From an uncultured Bacilli bacterium (GTDB taxonomy: Bacteria > Bacillota_I > Bacilli_A > RF39 > UBA660), in the NCBI GenBank assembly GCA_947522695.1, contig CANNTX010000037.1, forward strand, positions 1 through 11,049: DNA of 11,049 nucleotides, given 5' to 3'. A program made the position numbers and the translations under genes. Below the pieces are notes generated by a model. That model saw nothing but the letters and a program-made list of their open reading frames with translations, did not search any database and was not told the DNA's origin. Shown piece after piece: positions 1-6,974 of the stretch (its first letter is position 1; each line of letters starts with the position of its first letter).

Positions 1-77
1 AGAGATTGAATTTATCAACCTCTAAAAAATCTTATTACCATAGATTGGTATCTTTACACAAAGTTTTTTACACTCTC
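1..77 (+). mobile_element. Possible right end of an IS256-type insertion sequence
   Basis: The stretch at 53-77 starts TTTACACAAAG and ends TTTTACACTCTC. This resembles the outer end of Firmicute IS256/Mutator-type elements, whose terminal repeats typically carry TTTACACA followed by a second TTACAC-like block. A short plus-strand frame, EIEFINL and stop (TAA at 23-25), sits about 50 bp inside that end, where the transposase C-terminus of such an element would be. The rest would lie left of the window, so neither the transposase nor the second terminal repeat can be seen. This rests on remembered family style only; it could equally be ordinary AT-rich intergenic DNA. Confidence 0.25.
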
Positions 78-130
78 GAGGATGAAATTATTTTGATATT
101 TTTTTCTCTTTTTTTATAGTATTTATATAA

Positions 131-164
131 AATAAAAACTCACGAACTTTTCGGTCCGTAAGTT
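131..164 (-). terminator. Rho-independent terminator of the tRNA-Gly transcript
   Basis: Read on the minus strand, AACTTACGGAC (164-154) pairs with GTTCGTGAGTT (147-137) over 11 bp including two G-U pairs, around a 6-nt loop CGAAAA. A T-rich tract TTTTTATT follows. It starts 10 nt after the tRNA CCA end, so it ends the tRNA transcript and any read-through from tex. Confidence 0.85.
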
Positions 165-173
165 GATTTTAAA

Positions 174-247
<74 letters not shown>

Positions 248-262
248 GTCAAATACAAATTA

Positions 263-292
263 ATTATATAATAAATTAGAATGTATTTGCAA
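263..292 (-). promoter_or_regulatory. Promoter of tRNA-Gly
   Basis: On the minus strand a -35 box TTGCAA (292-287) and a perfect -10 box TATAAT (268-263) are separated by 18 bp. The predicted start near 256 is about 9 nt before the mature tRNA 5' end. The promoter lies just beyond the tex stop codon (303-305), so the tRNA can be transcribed independently of tex. Confidence 0.7.
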
Positions 293-302
293 GTATTTTT
301 TA

Positions 303-2426
303 CTATTTTATTAAAGAAAGTTGAACTTTTCCTTTGTTTTTGTCGATATCTGATATATAAACAGTTAAAATATCTCCTACGCTAACAATATCTTTAGGAT
401 CTTTAACAAAGTTTTTGCTCATTTTAGAAATGTGTAATAATCCATCATCATGTAATCCAATATCTACAAATGCTCCAAATGAAGCAACATTTCTTACTGT
501 TCCTTTTAATTCCATCCCAATAGATAAATCATCAATAGTTAAAACATCACTTCTTAAAATTGTTTCTGGAGCTTCACTTCTAGGATCTAATCCGGGATTT
601 TTTAATTCTTTAATTATATCAGTTACTGTATAAATATCTGAATTTAGTTCTTTTGTTAATTTTTCTAAATCAATATTTTCTAGTTTATGTTTAAACTCTT
701 CTGTTTTAATATCTTTGATATCTAAATTTAATAACTTTAATAATTTACTTGTTAATTCATAACTTTCAGGGTGAATTCCTGTATTATCTAATGGATTTAT
801 ACTATTATTAATTCTTAAGAAACCAACACATTGTTCATAAACTTTATCTGTTGTTAATTTTTTGATTTCTTCTCTTGATGTAAATTCTTTTTTCTCTTTA
901 AATTTTTGAATTTTATTAATTACAGTAGTAGTTAAACCTGATACATATTTTAAAATAAAGTTTGATGCCGTATTAATATTTACTCCTACCTCGTTTACAA
1001 CTTTTGATACTGTATTATCTAAGCTTTCAGTTAATTTTTTAGAATTTACATCATGTTGATATTCTCCTACACCAATGCTTTTTGGATCTATTTTTACAAG
1101 TTCTGAAAGTGGGTCAATAACTCTTCTTCCAATACTTACTGCACTTCTTTCTTGAACTTCATAATCAGGAAATTCTCTTTGGGCTTCTTTACTGGCAGAG
1201 TAAACGCTTGCTCCTGCTTCACTAACTATTGTATAATAGACGTCTTTTAAATCCTTAATAATGTTTGCTACAAATTCTTCACTTTCTCGTGATGCAGTAC
1301 CATTACCAATAGCGATTAAATTAATGTTATAAGTTTTAATTAAGTTAAGTAATTTAATTCTTGATGCTTCTTTTTCATTTTTTGGTTCATGAGGATAAAT
1401 TACATCTTTATGTAAAACGTTTCCTTTTTCATCTAAACAAGCTAGTTTACAACCAGTTCTAAATGCTGGATCAAATCCAAGAACACGATATCCTTTAAGA
1501 GGTCTAGTCATAAGAAGATTTTCTAAGTTATCTTTAAATACTTCAATAGCGTTATCTTCTGATTTTTCAGTTAATTCACTTCTTACATCTTTTTCAATTG
1601 ATGGATATATTAATCTTTTTAGGGCATCTTTTATGGCGTCATTAACATAATCTACAACAAATGATTCTTTATTTTTAATAATTTTATTAGATAAAGAGTT
1701 AAAAATATAATCATTATCATAATCTAATTTAACTGATATAACATTTTCCTTCTCAGCTCTATTAATTGCTAAAACACGATATGGTTTAATGTATTTAACT
1801 TTTTCAGTAAAGTCATAGTATATTTCATATGTCTTTTTTTCATCAACAGCATTTTTCTTTATTTTAGATACAATTGATGCATTATTCCAGACATAGTTTC
1901 TGACAAATTTACGATAATAAGCATTATCACTAATCCATTCACTTATAATATATTTAGCGTTTTCTTGGGCAACATCTTTTTCAACATTAGGAACGATACC
2001 ACATAATGATTCTAGATTTCCTTTAGTGGGAAAAGCCATAATTGCTTTAGCTAAAGGTTCTAATCCCATTTTAATTGCTTCAGTTGCTTTTGTTTTCTTC
2101 TTCTCCTTATATGGCAAGTATATATCTTCTACTTCAACTAATTTAGTACAGTTTAAGATATTCTTTTTTATTTCATCAGTAAGCATACCTTTTTCATCAA
2201 TTAATCTTATAACTGTTTCTTTTCTTTCCATTAAGTTGTTATAATAACGATATTTTTCTTCTATTTTAGTTATTTGATTTTCATCTAATGCGCCGGTGGC
2301 TTCTTTACGATATCTGGCAATAAAGGGAATAGTTGATCCTTCTTCTAAAAGGGTTAATACTGCCTTTATTTGATTTATTTTGATATTAAGTTCACTACTT
2401 AATTCTTCTATTACTATTTCATTCAT
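303..2426 (-). CDS. tex: Tex-family S1 RNA-binding protein
   Basis: This 707-residue protein has the full Tex/YhgF (B. subtilis YdcI) architecture. The N-terminal Tex domain covers about residues 1-185 and contains the hallmark GSTIPFIARYRKEATGALDE (30-49). A YqgF/RNase H-like domain follows, with GFDPAFRTG at 317-325 and IAIGNGTASR at 371-380. The helix-hairpin-helix region runs to EQCVGFLRI near 531-539, and an S1 fold covers about 631-707 (KGTVRNVASFGAFVDIG). The length is near the low end for the family because the chain stops right after S1. The HhH segment reads LTTDKVYEQC where relatives usually have an LGxK-like turn. Tex proteins bind nucleic acid and are linked to transcription and RNA processing; the exact role is unsettled. 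The start is ATG, with GAGGT five bases upstream. Confidence 0.95.
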   Translation of the reverse strand: MNEIVIEELSSELNIKINQIKAVLTLLEEGSTIPFIARYRKEATGALDENQITKIEEKYRYYNNLMERKETVIRLIDEKGMLTDEIKKNILNCTKLVEVEDIYLPYKEKKKTKATEAIKMGLEPLAKAIMAFPTKGNLESLCGIVPNVEKDVAQENAKYIISEWISDNAYYRKFVRNYVWNNASIVSKIKKNAVDEKKTYEIYYDFTEKVKYIKPYRVLAINRAEKENVISVKLDYDNDYIFNSLSNKIIKNKESFVVDYVNDAIKDALKRLIYPSIEKDVRSELTEKSEDNAIEVFKDNLENLLMTRPLKGYRVLGFDPAFRTGCKLACLDEKGNVLHKDVIYPHEPKNEKEASRIKLLNLIKTYNINLIAIGNGTASRESEEFVANIIKDLKDVYYTIVSEAGASVYSASKEAQREFPDYEVQERSAVSIGRRVIDPLSELVKIDPKSIGVGEYQHDVNSKKLTESLDNTVSKVVNEVGVNINTASNFILKYVSGLTTTVINKIQKFKEKKEFTSREEIKKLTTDKVYEQCVGFLRINNSINPLDNTGIHPESYELTSKLLKLLNLDIKDIKTEEFKHKLENIDLEKLTKELNSDIYTVTDIIKELKNPGLDPRSEAPETILRSDVLTIDDLSIGMELKGTVRNVASFGAFVDIGLHDDGLLHISKMSKNFVKDPKDIVSVGDILTVYISDIDKNKGKVQLSLIK

Positions 2427-2431
2427 AATTT

Positions 2432-2454
2432 ACCTCACTTATTTTATTGTAACA
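2432..2454 (-). promoter_or_regulatory. Extended -10 promoter and RBS of tex
   Basis: The minus strand reads TG-T-TACAAT (2454-2446), an extended -10, placed directly after the T tract of the preceding terminator. The predicted start near 2439 leaves a leader of only about 12 nt, which carries the Shine-Dalgarno GAGGT (2436-2432). The position 17 bp upstream reads GACTAA, which is not a convincing -35. Inferred by eye. Confidence 0.5.
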
Positions 2455-2455
2455 T

Positions 2456-2479
2456 AAAAAAAGAGATTTTAGTCTCTTT
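2456..2479 (-). terminator. Terminator of the membrane-protein gene upstream of tex
   Basis: On the minus strand AAAGAGA (2479-2473) pairs with TCTCTTT (2466-2460) around the 6-nt loop CTAAAA, followed by a run of seven T. The stem begins at the base directly after the TAG stop of the gene ending at 2480. It separates that gene from tex. Confidence 0.85.
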
Positions 2480-4054
2480 CTAATCTATTTTAGTAATATT
2501 TATGATATCTTCTTCTTGAAGATAAGATACTTTTAATTTATCTCCATTATTTATAAATGGAAGGTTATCTGATAATTCAATGGATGCTTTATATTTTTGA
2601 TTGTTTGAATCAAGTATGTAATAATATGTTGTTCCATTTATTACGCTAGATTTTATAGATTTAATTATTATTTCTTTTGATATATCTTCGCCATTTTGAG
2701 TTAGTTTAACATTTTTTAAATAGTTATTAGCTGCTTCATTTATACCTTTTGATGAATCGGTTACGATTACTTTTTGGTAATCTTTTACATCAACAAAGCC
2801 ATACATTTTTACTAATCCAGCAGCATCTTTTAAACTTACTAAATAGGTTGGATTTCCTTTAAGATTAATTAATAATGGGAAGGTAGATTTATATTTCATT
2901 TGTTGAACTGCACCTTCTGCTGATGCCATAGCACTATATTCTTCGGCTCCGGGTACGCTGTAAAAGCAAGTTGCACCAGTTCTCATATTAGTTAGTATGA
3001 AGCCAAGATTTGATTCATCATTTACGATAGAGGTTAATCCAGTATAAAGATATATATCGTCGTTCATAGCTAGATAGTTATATCCATCAGTTGTGTTTAC
3101 GACATTCTTTTGAGAAAAGATGCTATTTAAGAAACCATTTTGATATGTTCCCCAGTCATCAACTTGTTCTATTATTAGGTTAGCATTAAAGGCGATATCA
3201 ATCCATGTTGGAATATTTCCGATAAGATATTCTTCACTTTCTCCTGTTATAGCATTTAAAATTATTACACCTTCAACTTTAGCACGCATATTTATAGCAC
3301 TATATTTAAGAACAGGCATTACCCAATATGGATTACCTTCATTATCAATTTCAAATGATATATTACCAAAATTTTTTGTTGGATATTTAAATCTTAATTT
3401 ACGATAAACGTTATCATTAAATAAGCCTGATTCAACATATTTCATTCCTTTGTCTAGTCTAATTAGTTCTGATTTTCCAGTTGTACTATCAACAGTTATA
3501 TACCCCTTTACTCCTTCTTTACGATTAGTTAGCCATTTTATAGGAGATGCATATTCTAAAGGTGTTACTCTAATTATTTTTTCATTATAGTTTATTTGAG
3601 TATAGATATTTGATACGTCATATTGACTTACTAAATCACTCATTTGTCCCATAACACGATCTCCTAGCGCTTTACTACTTGTTTTATCAAGTAATGGTAA
3701 TTTTGAAAAATCAACTTCTTTAATATCAGTGTTAAATTCTTTAGTAGTATCTACTTCAATCCGATTTGCATATTTTGATGCCATAAATAGTGGACTTTCT
3801 ATAAAATTCCATAACATGATTAAAACCAATATTGTTGGCACAGCTAGAAGTAAATAGTTTAATTTAATAATTCTTTTGTCAAATCTGATTACTTTTTTTA
3901 GGTTAAATATTAAACTTATTCCATAATAAAATAGGATTATAAAGATTATAAATAAATACAAGCTAATATTATGGATATTTAAAGCAGGTAAGAATAAGTA
4001 ATAATAAATAAACGCAAAAAGTATAGTTAAAATAATACTTAATATTTTTTTCAT
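2480..4054 (-). CDS. Uncharacterised membrane-anchored protein with repeated beta modules
   Basis: I cannot assign this 524-residue protein to a named gene. It starts with three hydrophobic segments (about residues 4-25, 31-51 and 67-88). With a cytoplasmic N-terminus these would place the remaining ~435 residues outside the membrane. That region contains three similar strand-turn motifs: GYITVDSTTGKSE (184-196), GVIILNAITGESE (262-274) and GFILTNMRTGATC (351-363). They recall the 'Vd..TGe' end of PepSY-like domains. A conserved-looking block with PTYLVSLKDAAGLVKMYGFVDV (402-423) follows, and then a C-terminal beta-rich segment (460-524) that could be an OB-like fold. There is no catalytic motif and no cysteine pattern. 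The start is ATG, preceded by GGAGG with 5-nt spacing. It is monocistronic, with its own promoter and terminator. Proposed role: extracytoplasmic sensing or binding, inferred only. Confidence 0.85.
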   Translation of the reverse strand: MKKILSIILTILFAFIYYYLFLPALNIHNISLYLFIIFIILFYYGISLIFNLKKVIRFDKRIIKLNYLLLAVPTILVLIMLWNFIESPLFMASKYANRIEVDTTKEFNTDIKEVDFSKLPLLDKTSSKALGDRVMGQMSDLVSQYDVSNIYTQINYNEKIIRVTPLEYASPIKWLTNRKEGVKGYITVDSTTGKSELIRLDKGMKYVESGLFNDNVYRKLRFKYPTKNFGNISFEIDNEGNPYWVMPVLKYSAINMRAKVEGVIILNAITGESEEYLIGNIPTWIDIAFNANLIIEQVDDWGTYQNGFLNSIFSQKNVVNTTDGYNYLAMNDDIYLYTGLTSIVNDESNLGFILTNMRTGATCFYSVPGAEEYSAMASAEGAVQQMKYKSTFPLLINLKGNPTYLVSLKDAAGLVKMYGFVDVKDYQKVIVTDSSKGINEAANNYLKNVKLTQNGEDISKEIIIKSIKSSVINGTTYYYILDSNNQKYKASIELSDNLPFINNGDKLKVSYLQEEDIINITKID

Positions 4055-4059
4055 ATGTT

Positions 4060-4091
4060 CCTCCGAATTTATTATATCAAGAAAAATTAGA
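4060..4091 (-). promoter_or_regulatory. Extended -10 promoter and RBS of the membrane-protein gene
   Basis: The minus strand reads TG-A-TATAAT, with TATAAT at 4076-4071. A weak -35 candidate ATCACA lies 16 bp upstream. The predicted start near 4064 coincides with the first base of the Shine-Dalgarno GGAGG (4064-4060), so the leader would be only about 10 nt and the RBS would sit at the very 5' end of the mRNA. Confidence 0.6.
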
Positions 4092-4094
4092 ATG

Positions 4095-4103
4095 TGATAG
4101 AAT
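4095..4103 (+). promoter_or_regulatory. Extended -10 promoter of the radical-SAM gene
   Basis: The plus strand reads TG-A-TAGAAT at 4095-4103. No good -35 is present; the 17-bp position (4075-4080, TATCAA) overlaps the -10 of the divergent gene. The expected start near 4110 falls on or next to the GTG at 4111 and 9 nt before the ATG at 4120, with no Shine-Dalgarno in between. Confidence 0.55.
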
Positions 4104-4119
4104 ATTATTTGTGATTGGT

Positions 4120-5019
4120 ATGTACTATAATAATTTAAGTGATTTTTATAAGAATAAATTTGGATGTAAAGTTGTTAAACTTTCTTTTGATGGTGGATTT
4201 AGTTGTCCTAATAGGGTTAATGGCTCTGGTGGTTGTATTTTTTGTTCAGGTTCTTATGAGTTTGCAGGAGATAGAAATAAGTCTTTAGAAGAACAATATC
4301 AAGAGCAAAGAATAATGATGGATAAAAAATGGCCTAATGCGAAGTATATAGCTTATTTTGGTTCTTTTACTAATACTTTTGATACACTTGATAATTTAAA
4401 GAAAAGATTTGAAAAGGTTTTAAGTTTTGATAATGTGATTGGTTTATCAATTGGAACAAGAAGTGATTCAATTAGTAGTGAATGTTTTGAGTATTTAAGT
4501 GAGCTTAATAAAAGAACTTTTTTAACTGTTGAACTAGGGTTACAATCTTCTTTTAATCAAACTTTAAAATACATTAATAGAGGCCATGATATAGAGAATT
4601 TTGATAGTTGTGTTAAAAAACTAAAGGAATTAAATATTAATGTGGTTGTACATATTATTGATGGTCTTCCAGGTGAAACTGAAGATATGATGCTAGATAC
4701 AGTTAGACATTTAAATAAACTTGATATAAATGGGATTAAAATTCATAATCTATTTGTGGTTAAAAATACATTACTTGGTAAAATGTATGAGGATAATCCT
4801 TTTAAATTACTTGAAAAAGATGAATATATTGATTTACTTGTTAAACAAATAAGAATTTTAAAACCTAGTATTGTTGTTCATAGATTAACTGGTGATCCTA
4901 AAAAAGAGGACCTCATTGCTCCATTATGGGCTGTTAAAAAAATTGATGTTTTAAATGGGGTTGTTAAGAAACTTAAGAAAGATAAAGCTTATCAAGGGAT
5001 TGATTATAAAGAAAATTAG
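4120..5019 (+). CDS. mnmL: Radical-SAM protein of the YtqA/YhcC family (MnmL-like)
   Basis: Residues are numbered from the ATG at 4120 (299 aa); a GTG at 4111 would add three residues. The cluster-binding cysteines are C29, C39 and C42, in the spaced C-x9-C-x2-C form typical of the TIGR01212 YtqA/YhcC group (FDGGFSCPNRVNGSGGCIFC). Family blocks follow: YIAYFGSFTNTFD, GLSIGTRSD, VELGLQS, HIIDGLPGET and, near the end, VHRLTGDPKKEDLIAPLW. In Gram-positive bacteria YtqA has been assigned the role of MnmL, removing the carboxymethyl group from cmnm5(s2)U34 of tRNA to give nm5(s2)U. MnmM (YtqB) then methylates that product, and its gene is often adjacent, but not here. The function is by family; the motifs are seen directly. 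No ribosome binding site precedes either start. Confidence 0.88.
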   Translation: MYYNNLSDFYKNKFGCKVVKLSFDGGFSCPNRVNGSGGCIFCSGSYEFAGDRNKSLEEQYQEQRIMMDKKWPNAKYIAYFGSFTNTFDTLDNLKKRFEKVLSFDNVIGLSIGTRSDSISSECFEYLSELNKRTFLTVELGLQSSFNQTLKYINRGHDIENFDSCVKKLKELNINVVVHIIDGLPGETEDMMLDTVRHLNKLDINGIKIHNLFVVKNTLLGKMYEDNPFKLLEKDEYIDLLVKQIRILKPSIVVHRLTGDPKKEDLIAPLWAVKKIDVLNGVVKKLKKDKAYQGIDYKEN

Positions 5020-5027
5020 ATAATATT

Positions 5028-5065
5028 AAAAGAGTTAACTTAAGACCAAATGTTAACTCTTTTTT
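5028..5065. terminator. Bidirectional terminator between convergent genes
   Basis: AAAAGAGTTAAC (5028-5039) and GTTAACTCTTTT (5052-5063) form a perfect 12-bp stem with a 12-nt loop. On the plus strand it is followed by more T (T run 5060-5065), giving a strong terminator for the radical-SAM gene. On the minus strand the tail is TCTTTTAATATT, which is weaker. The last codons of the M13 peptidase gene form one arm and its TAA stop lies at the loop/stem junction. Confidence 0.85.
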
Positions 5066-6974
5066 CTGATTCAATATACATTAAATCTTTTGAATCTATT
5101 TTATATGTTTCGTAAAACTTTTTGGTTGATGATAATACTCCGTTTACTCTTATTTCATTAGGTGAATGAGTATCAATTATACTTTGCAATACTTTTGTGC
5201 TCTTACTATAATTATTAGCCCAAACTTTAGCAAATGATTTGTAAGTTTCTTGATAATCTTCTTTTTTTGCATTATTTTTTATTAAGATATTTGTAATGCA
5301 TTCCATAGCACCTAAATCAGCAATATTTTCGCCAATTGTACGAGTTCCGTTATTAGAAACATTATGAATAATTTCGTAGTTGTTATAGTACTCGATAACT
5401 TTATTTTGAATTTCTTGGTATTTGGCTTGACTTGCTGTGGTGTACCAATTATTAAGTAAGCCATTTTCATCAAATTTTGAACCATTATTATCAAATGCAT
5501 GAGATATTTCATGTGCAATTATGAAACCAATACTTCCAAGATTTTCATATTTATTGTTAATATCTTTAATTACTTTAGTGCTTCCAGTTAAAATATTAAT
5601 TGAGTTTGATGTAACATCATAATAGGCATTAAATGTATAATCTGGTAGAGCATTAGTTGTAGTAGTTGTATCTAACATTTCGTATGATGCAGCTCTCACT
5701 ACTTTATTAAGATTAATAATATTTTTTACTAATGAAATATTACTATCATAATCATAGTATGAAGATAAATCTTTAATATAGTTTGTACCAATATTTATTT
5801 TAATATAGTTTAGTTTAGTTACAGCCTTACTTTTTGTTTCATTATCCATCCAAGATGTATTTATCATATCCTCATATTCTTTTATTATTTCATTTGTAAG
5901 ATTAGAGATATAATTTTTAGTATCTTCAGTTAAGTATTTATTGTTGTAATTTTTGGAAATCTCATTTGGATATATTTGTTTAATTAAATCATAAGCTGTT
6001 TCTTCTCTAGTATATTCTTTACCTAATAAATTTTTATTTAGTTTGGTAAATATTGTTTCATAATTTTCAGTTGTATACTTAGCATATGTTTGAAGTATTT
6101 TTATTGTTGCTATATTTTTCCATAAAGAAAGATTACTATTTGTTAAATATTTATTTAATTCTTGATATGATTTTTCATCAACTAAACTTAATTTATCTAT
6201 TTTAGATAGTCCTAATTCATTAAAATATTTGTTAATATCTAAATTAGTATAAATTTTACTTAACGCTGATTTATCAATAATATTATAGTATTTTTCAGTA
6301 TTTAATAAATCGTCTTGTTTTAATGAATTATTAGCTAGATTTGTATAGAAGTCATCGATTTGATTAGTTATATCTAGGGCTTCTCCAGCAGTATAACCAT
6401 ATTCTCTTAATAGTTTGTTATTATATAATTTAAAGTTATTTTTTACAGTAGTTAATGTTTCGTTGCTATAATAATCTGATGAGTAACCATAATCCATTGG
6501 AATTGATGTTATATATAAAATGTTCTTTCCTGTTTTAAAATCTTTCATGATTGATTTAGACATTAATAATTCAATACCTAGTTCTTTTTCTAGTTTTATT
6601 GCTTCAGTAATAAATTCATTAATATTTGTTGTTTTATTAATTTTATCTATGTATGGCTCTAAATCTTTTAATCCATTCTTATTACGAAATTCAATATTTA
6701 AATATTCATTATAGAATTCTTTAATATTTTTTTCTTCACTCGTAGTTGGATTACTTATTATTTCTTTTACTATGTTGTTAGAATCATTGGAAATTTCTTT
6801 GTTTAAATCATCAATATATGACCAACCATCTTTTTTATCTTTAATTGTTTCTTTATTTATGTATTCGTAATAATTATCAATATAATTTTTATTTAAGTAA
6901 ATAAAGGCACCTATTATAGCAACAACAAATATTATTGCATATAGAATATATTTTTTAGTTTTATTTTTAGTCAC
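5040..6974 (-). CDS. pepO: Membrane-anchored M13 zinc metallopeptidase (neprilysin/PepO family)
   Basis: This 644-residue protein has one N-terminal membrane segment (about 8-27) that would leave the enzyme outside the cell. All key M13 residues are present: the zinc motif HEISH (H488, H492) with catalytic E489; the third ligand E549 and D553 in GENIADLG; the substrate-binding N449-A450-Y451 (neprilysin NAF/NAY site); H603 and R609 in DTHSPNEIR; and the C-terminal EKRVNIW ending. M13 enzymes cleave short peptides and not folded proteins. The start is GTG and overlaps the permease stop by 8 bp (GGTGACTAA), with AGAAGG 9 nt upstream inside the permease gene. It is therefore the third gene of the natA-natB operon. 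The symbol is by family, and the substrate is unknown. A peptide exported or sensed by the ABC transporter is a possible partner (inference). Confidence 0.93.
   Translation of the reverse strand: MTKNKTKKYILYAIIFVVAIIGAFIYLNKNYIDNYYEYINKETIKDKKDGWSYIDDLNKEISNDSNNIVKEIISNPTTSEEKNIKEFYNEYLNIEFRNKNGLKDLEPYIDKINKTTNINEFITEAIKLEKELGIELLMSKSIMKDFKTGKNILYITSIPMDYGYSSDYYSNETLTTVKNNFKLYNNKLLREYGYTAGEALDITNQIDDFYTNLANNSLKQDDLLNTEKYYNIIDKSALSKIYTNLDINKYFNELGLSKIDKLSLVDEKSYQELNKYLTNSNLSLWKNIATIKILQTYAKYTTENYETIFTKLNKNLLGKEYTREETAYDLIKQIYPNEISKNYNNKYLTEDTKNYISNLTNEIIKEYEDMINTSWMDNETKSKAVTKLNYIKINIGTNYIKDLSSYYDYDSNISLVKNIINLNKVVRAASYEMLDTTTTTNALPDYTFNAYYDVTSNSINILTGSTKVIKDINNKYENLGSIGFIIAHEISHAFDNNGSKFDENGLLNNWYTTASQAKYQEIQNKVIEYYNNYEIIHNVSNNGTRTIGENIADLGAMECITNILIKNNAKKEDYQETYKSFAKVWANNYSKSTKVLQSIIDTHSPNEIRVNGVLSSTKKFYETYKIDSKDLMYIESEKRVNIWS

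Noticed and set aside
3..119. Open plus-strand frame of 38 codons from the left edge to a TAG
   Set aside because: It resembles a RelE-like tail only loosely (HKVFYTLEDEIIL), ends in a low-complexity hydrophobic run and conflicts with the IS-end reading. Not enough to call a gene.
137..164. Hairpin with GGACC-like loop considered as a T-box or riboswitch element
   Set aside because: It lies downstream of a tRNA and not upstream of a synthetase or transporter gene, lacks the other T-box stems and is followed by a T tract, so a plain terminator explains it.
5312..5518. Second minus-strand frame within the M13 peptidase gene
   Set aside because: It overlaps the catalytic region in another frame. 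The M13 motifs are intact in the main frame, so this is neither a frameshift nor a nested gene.
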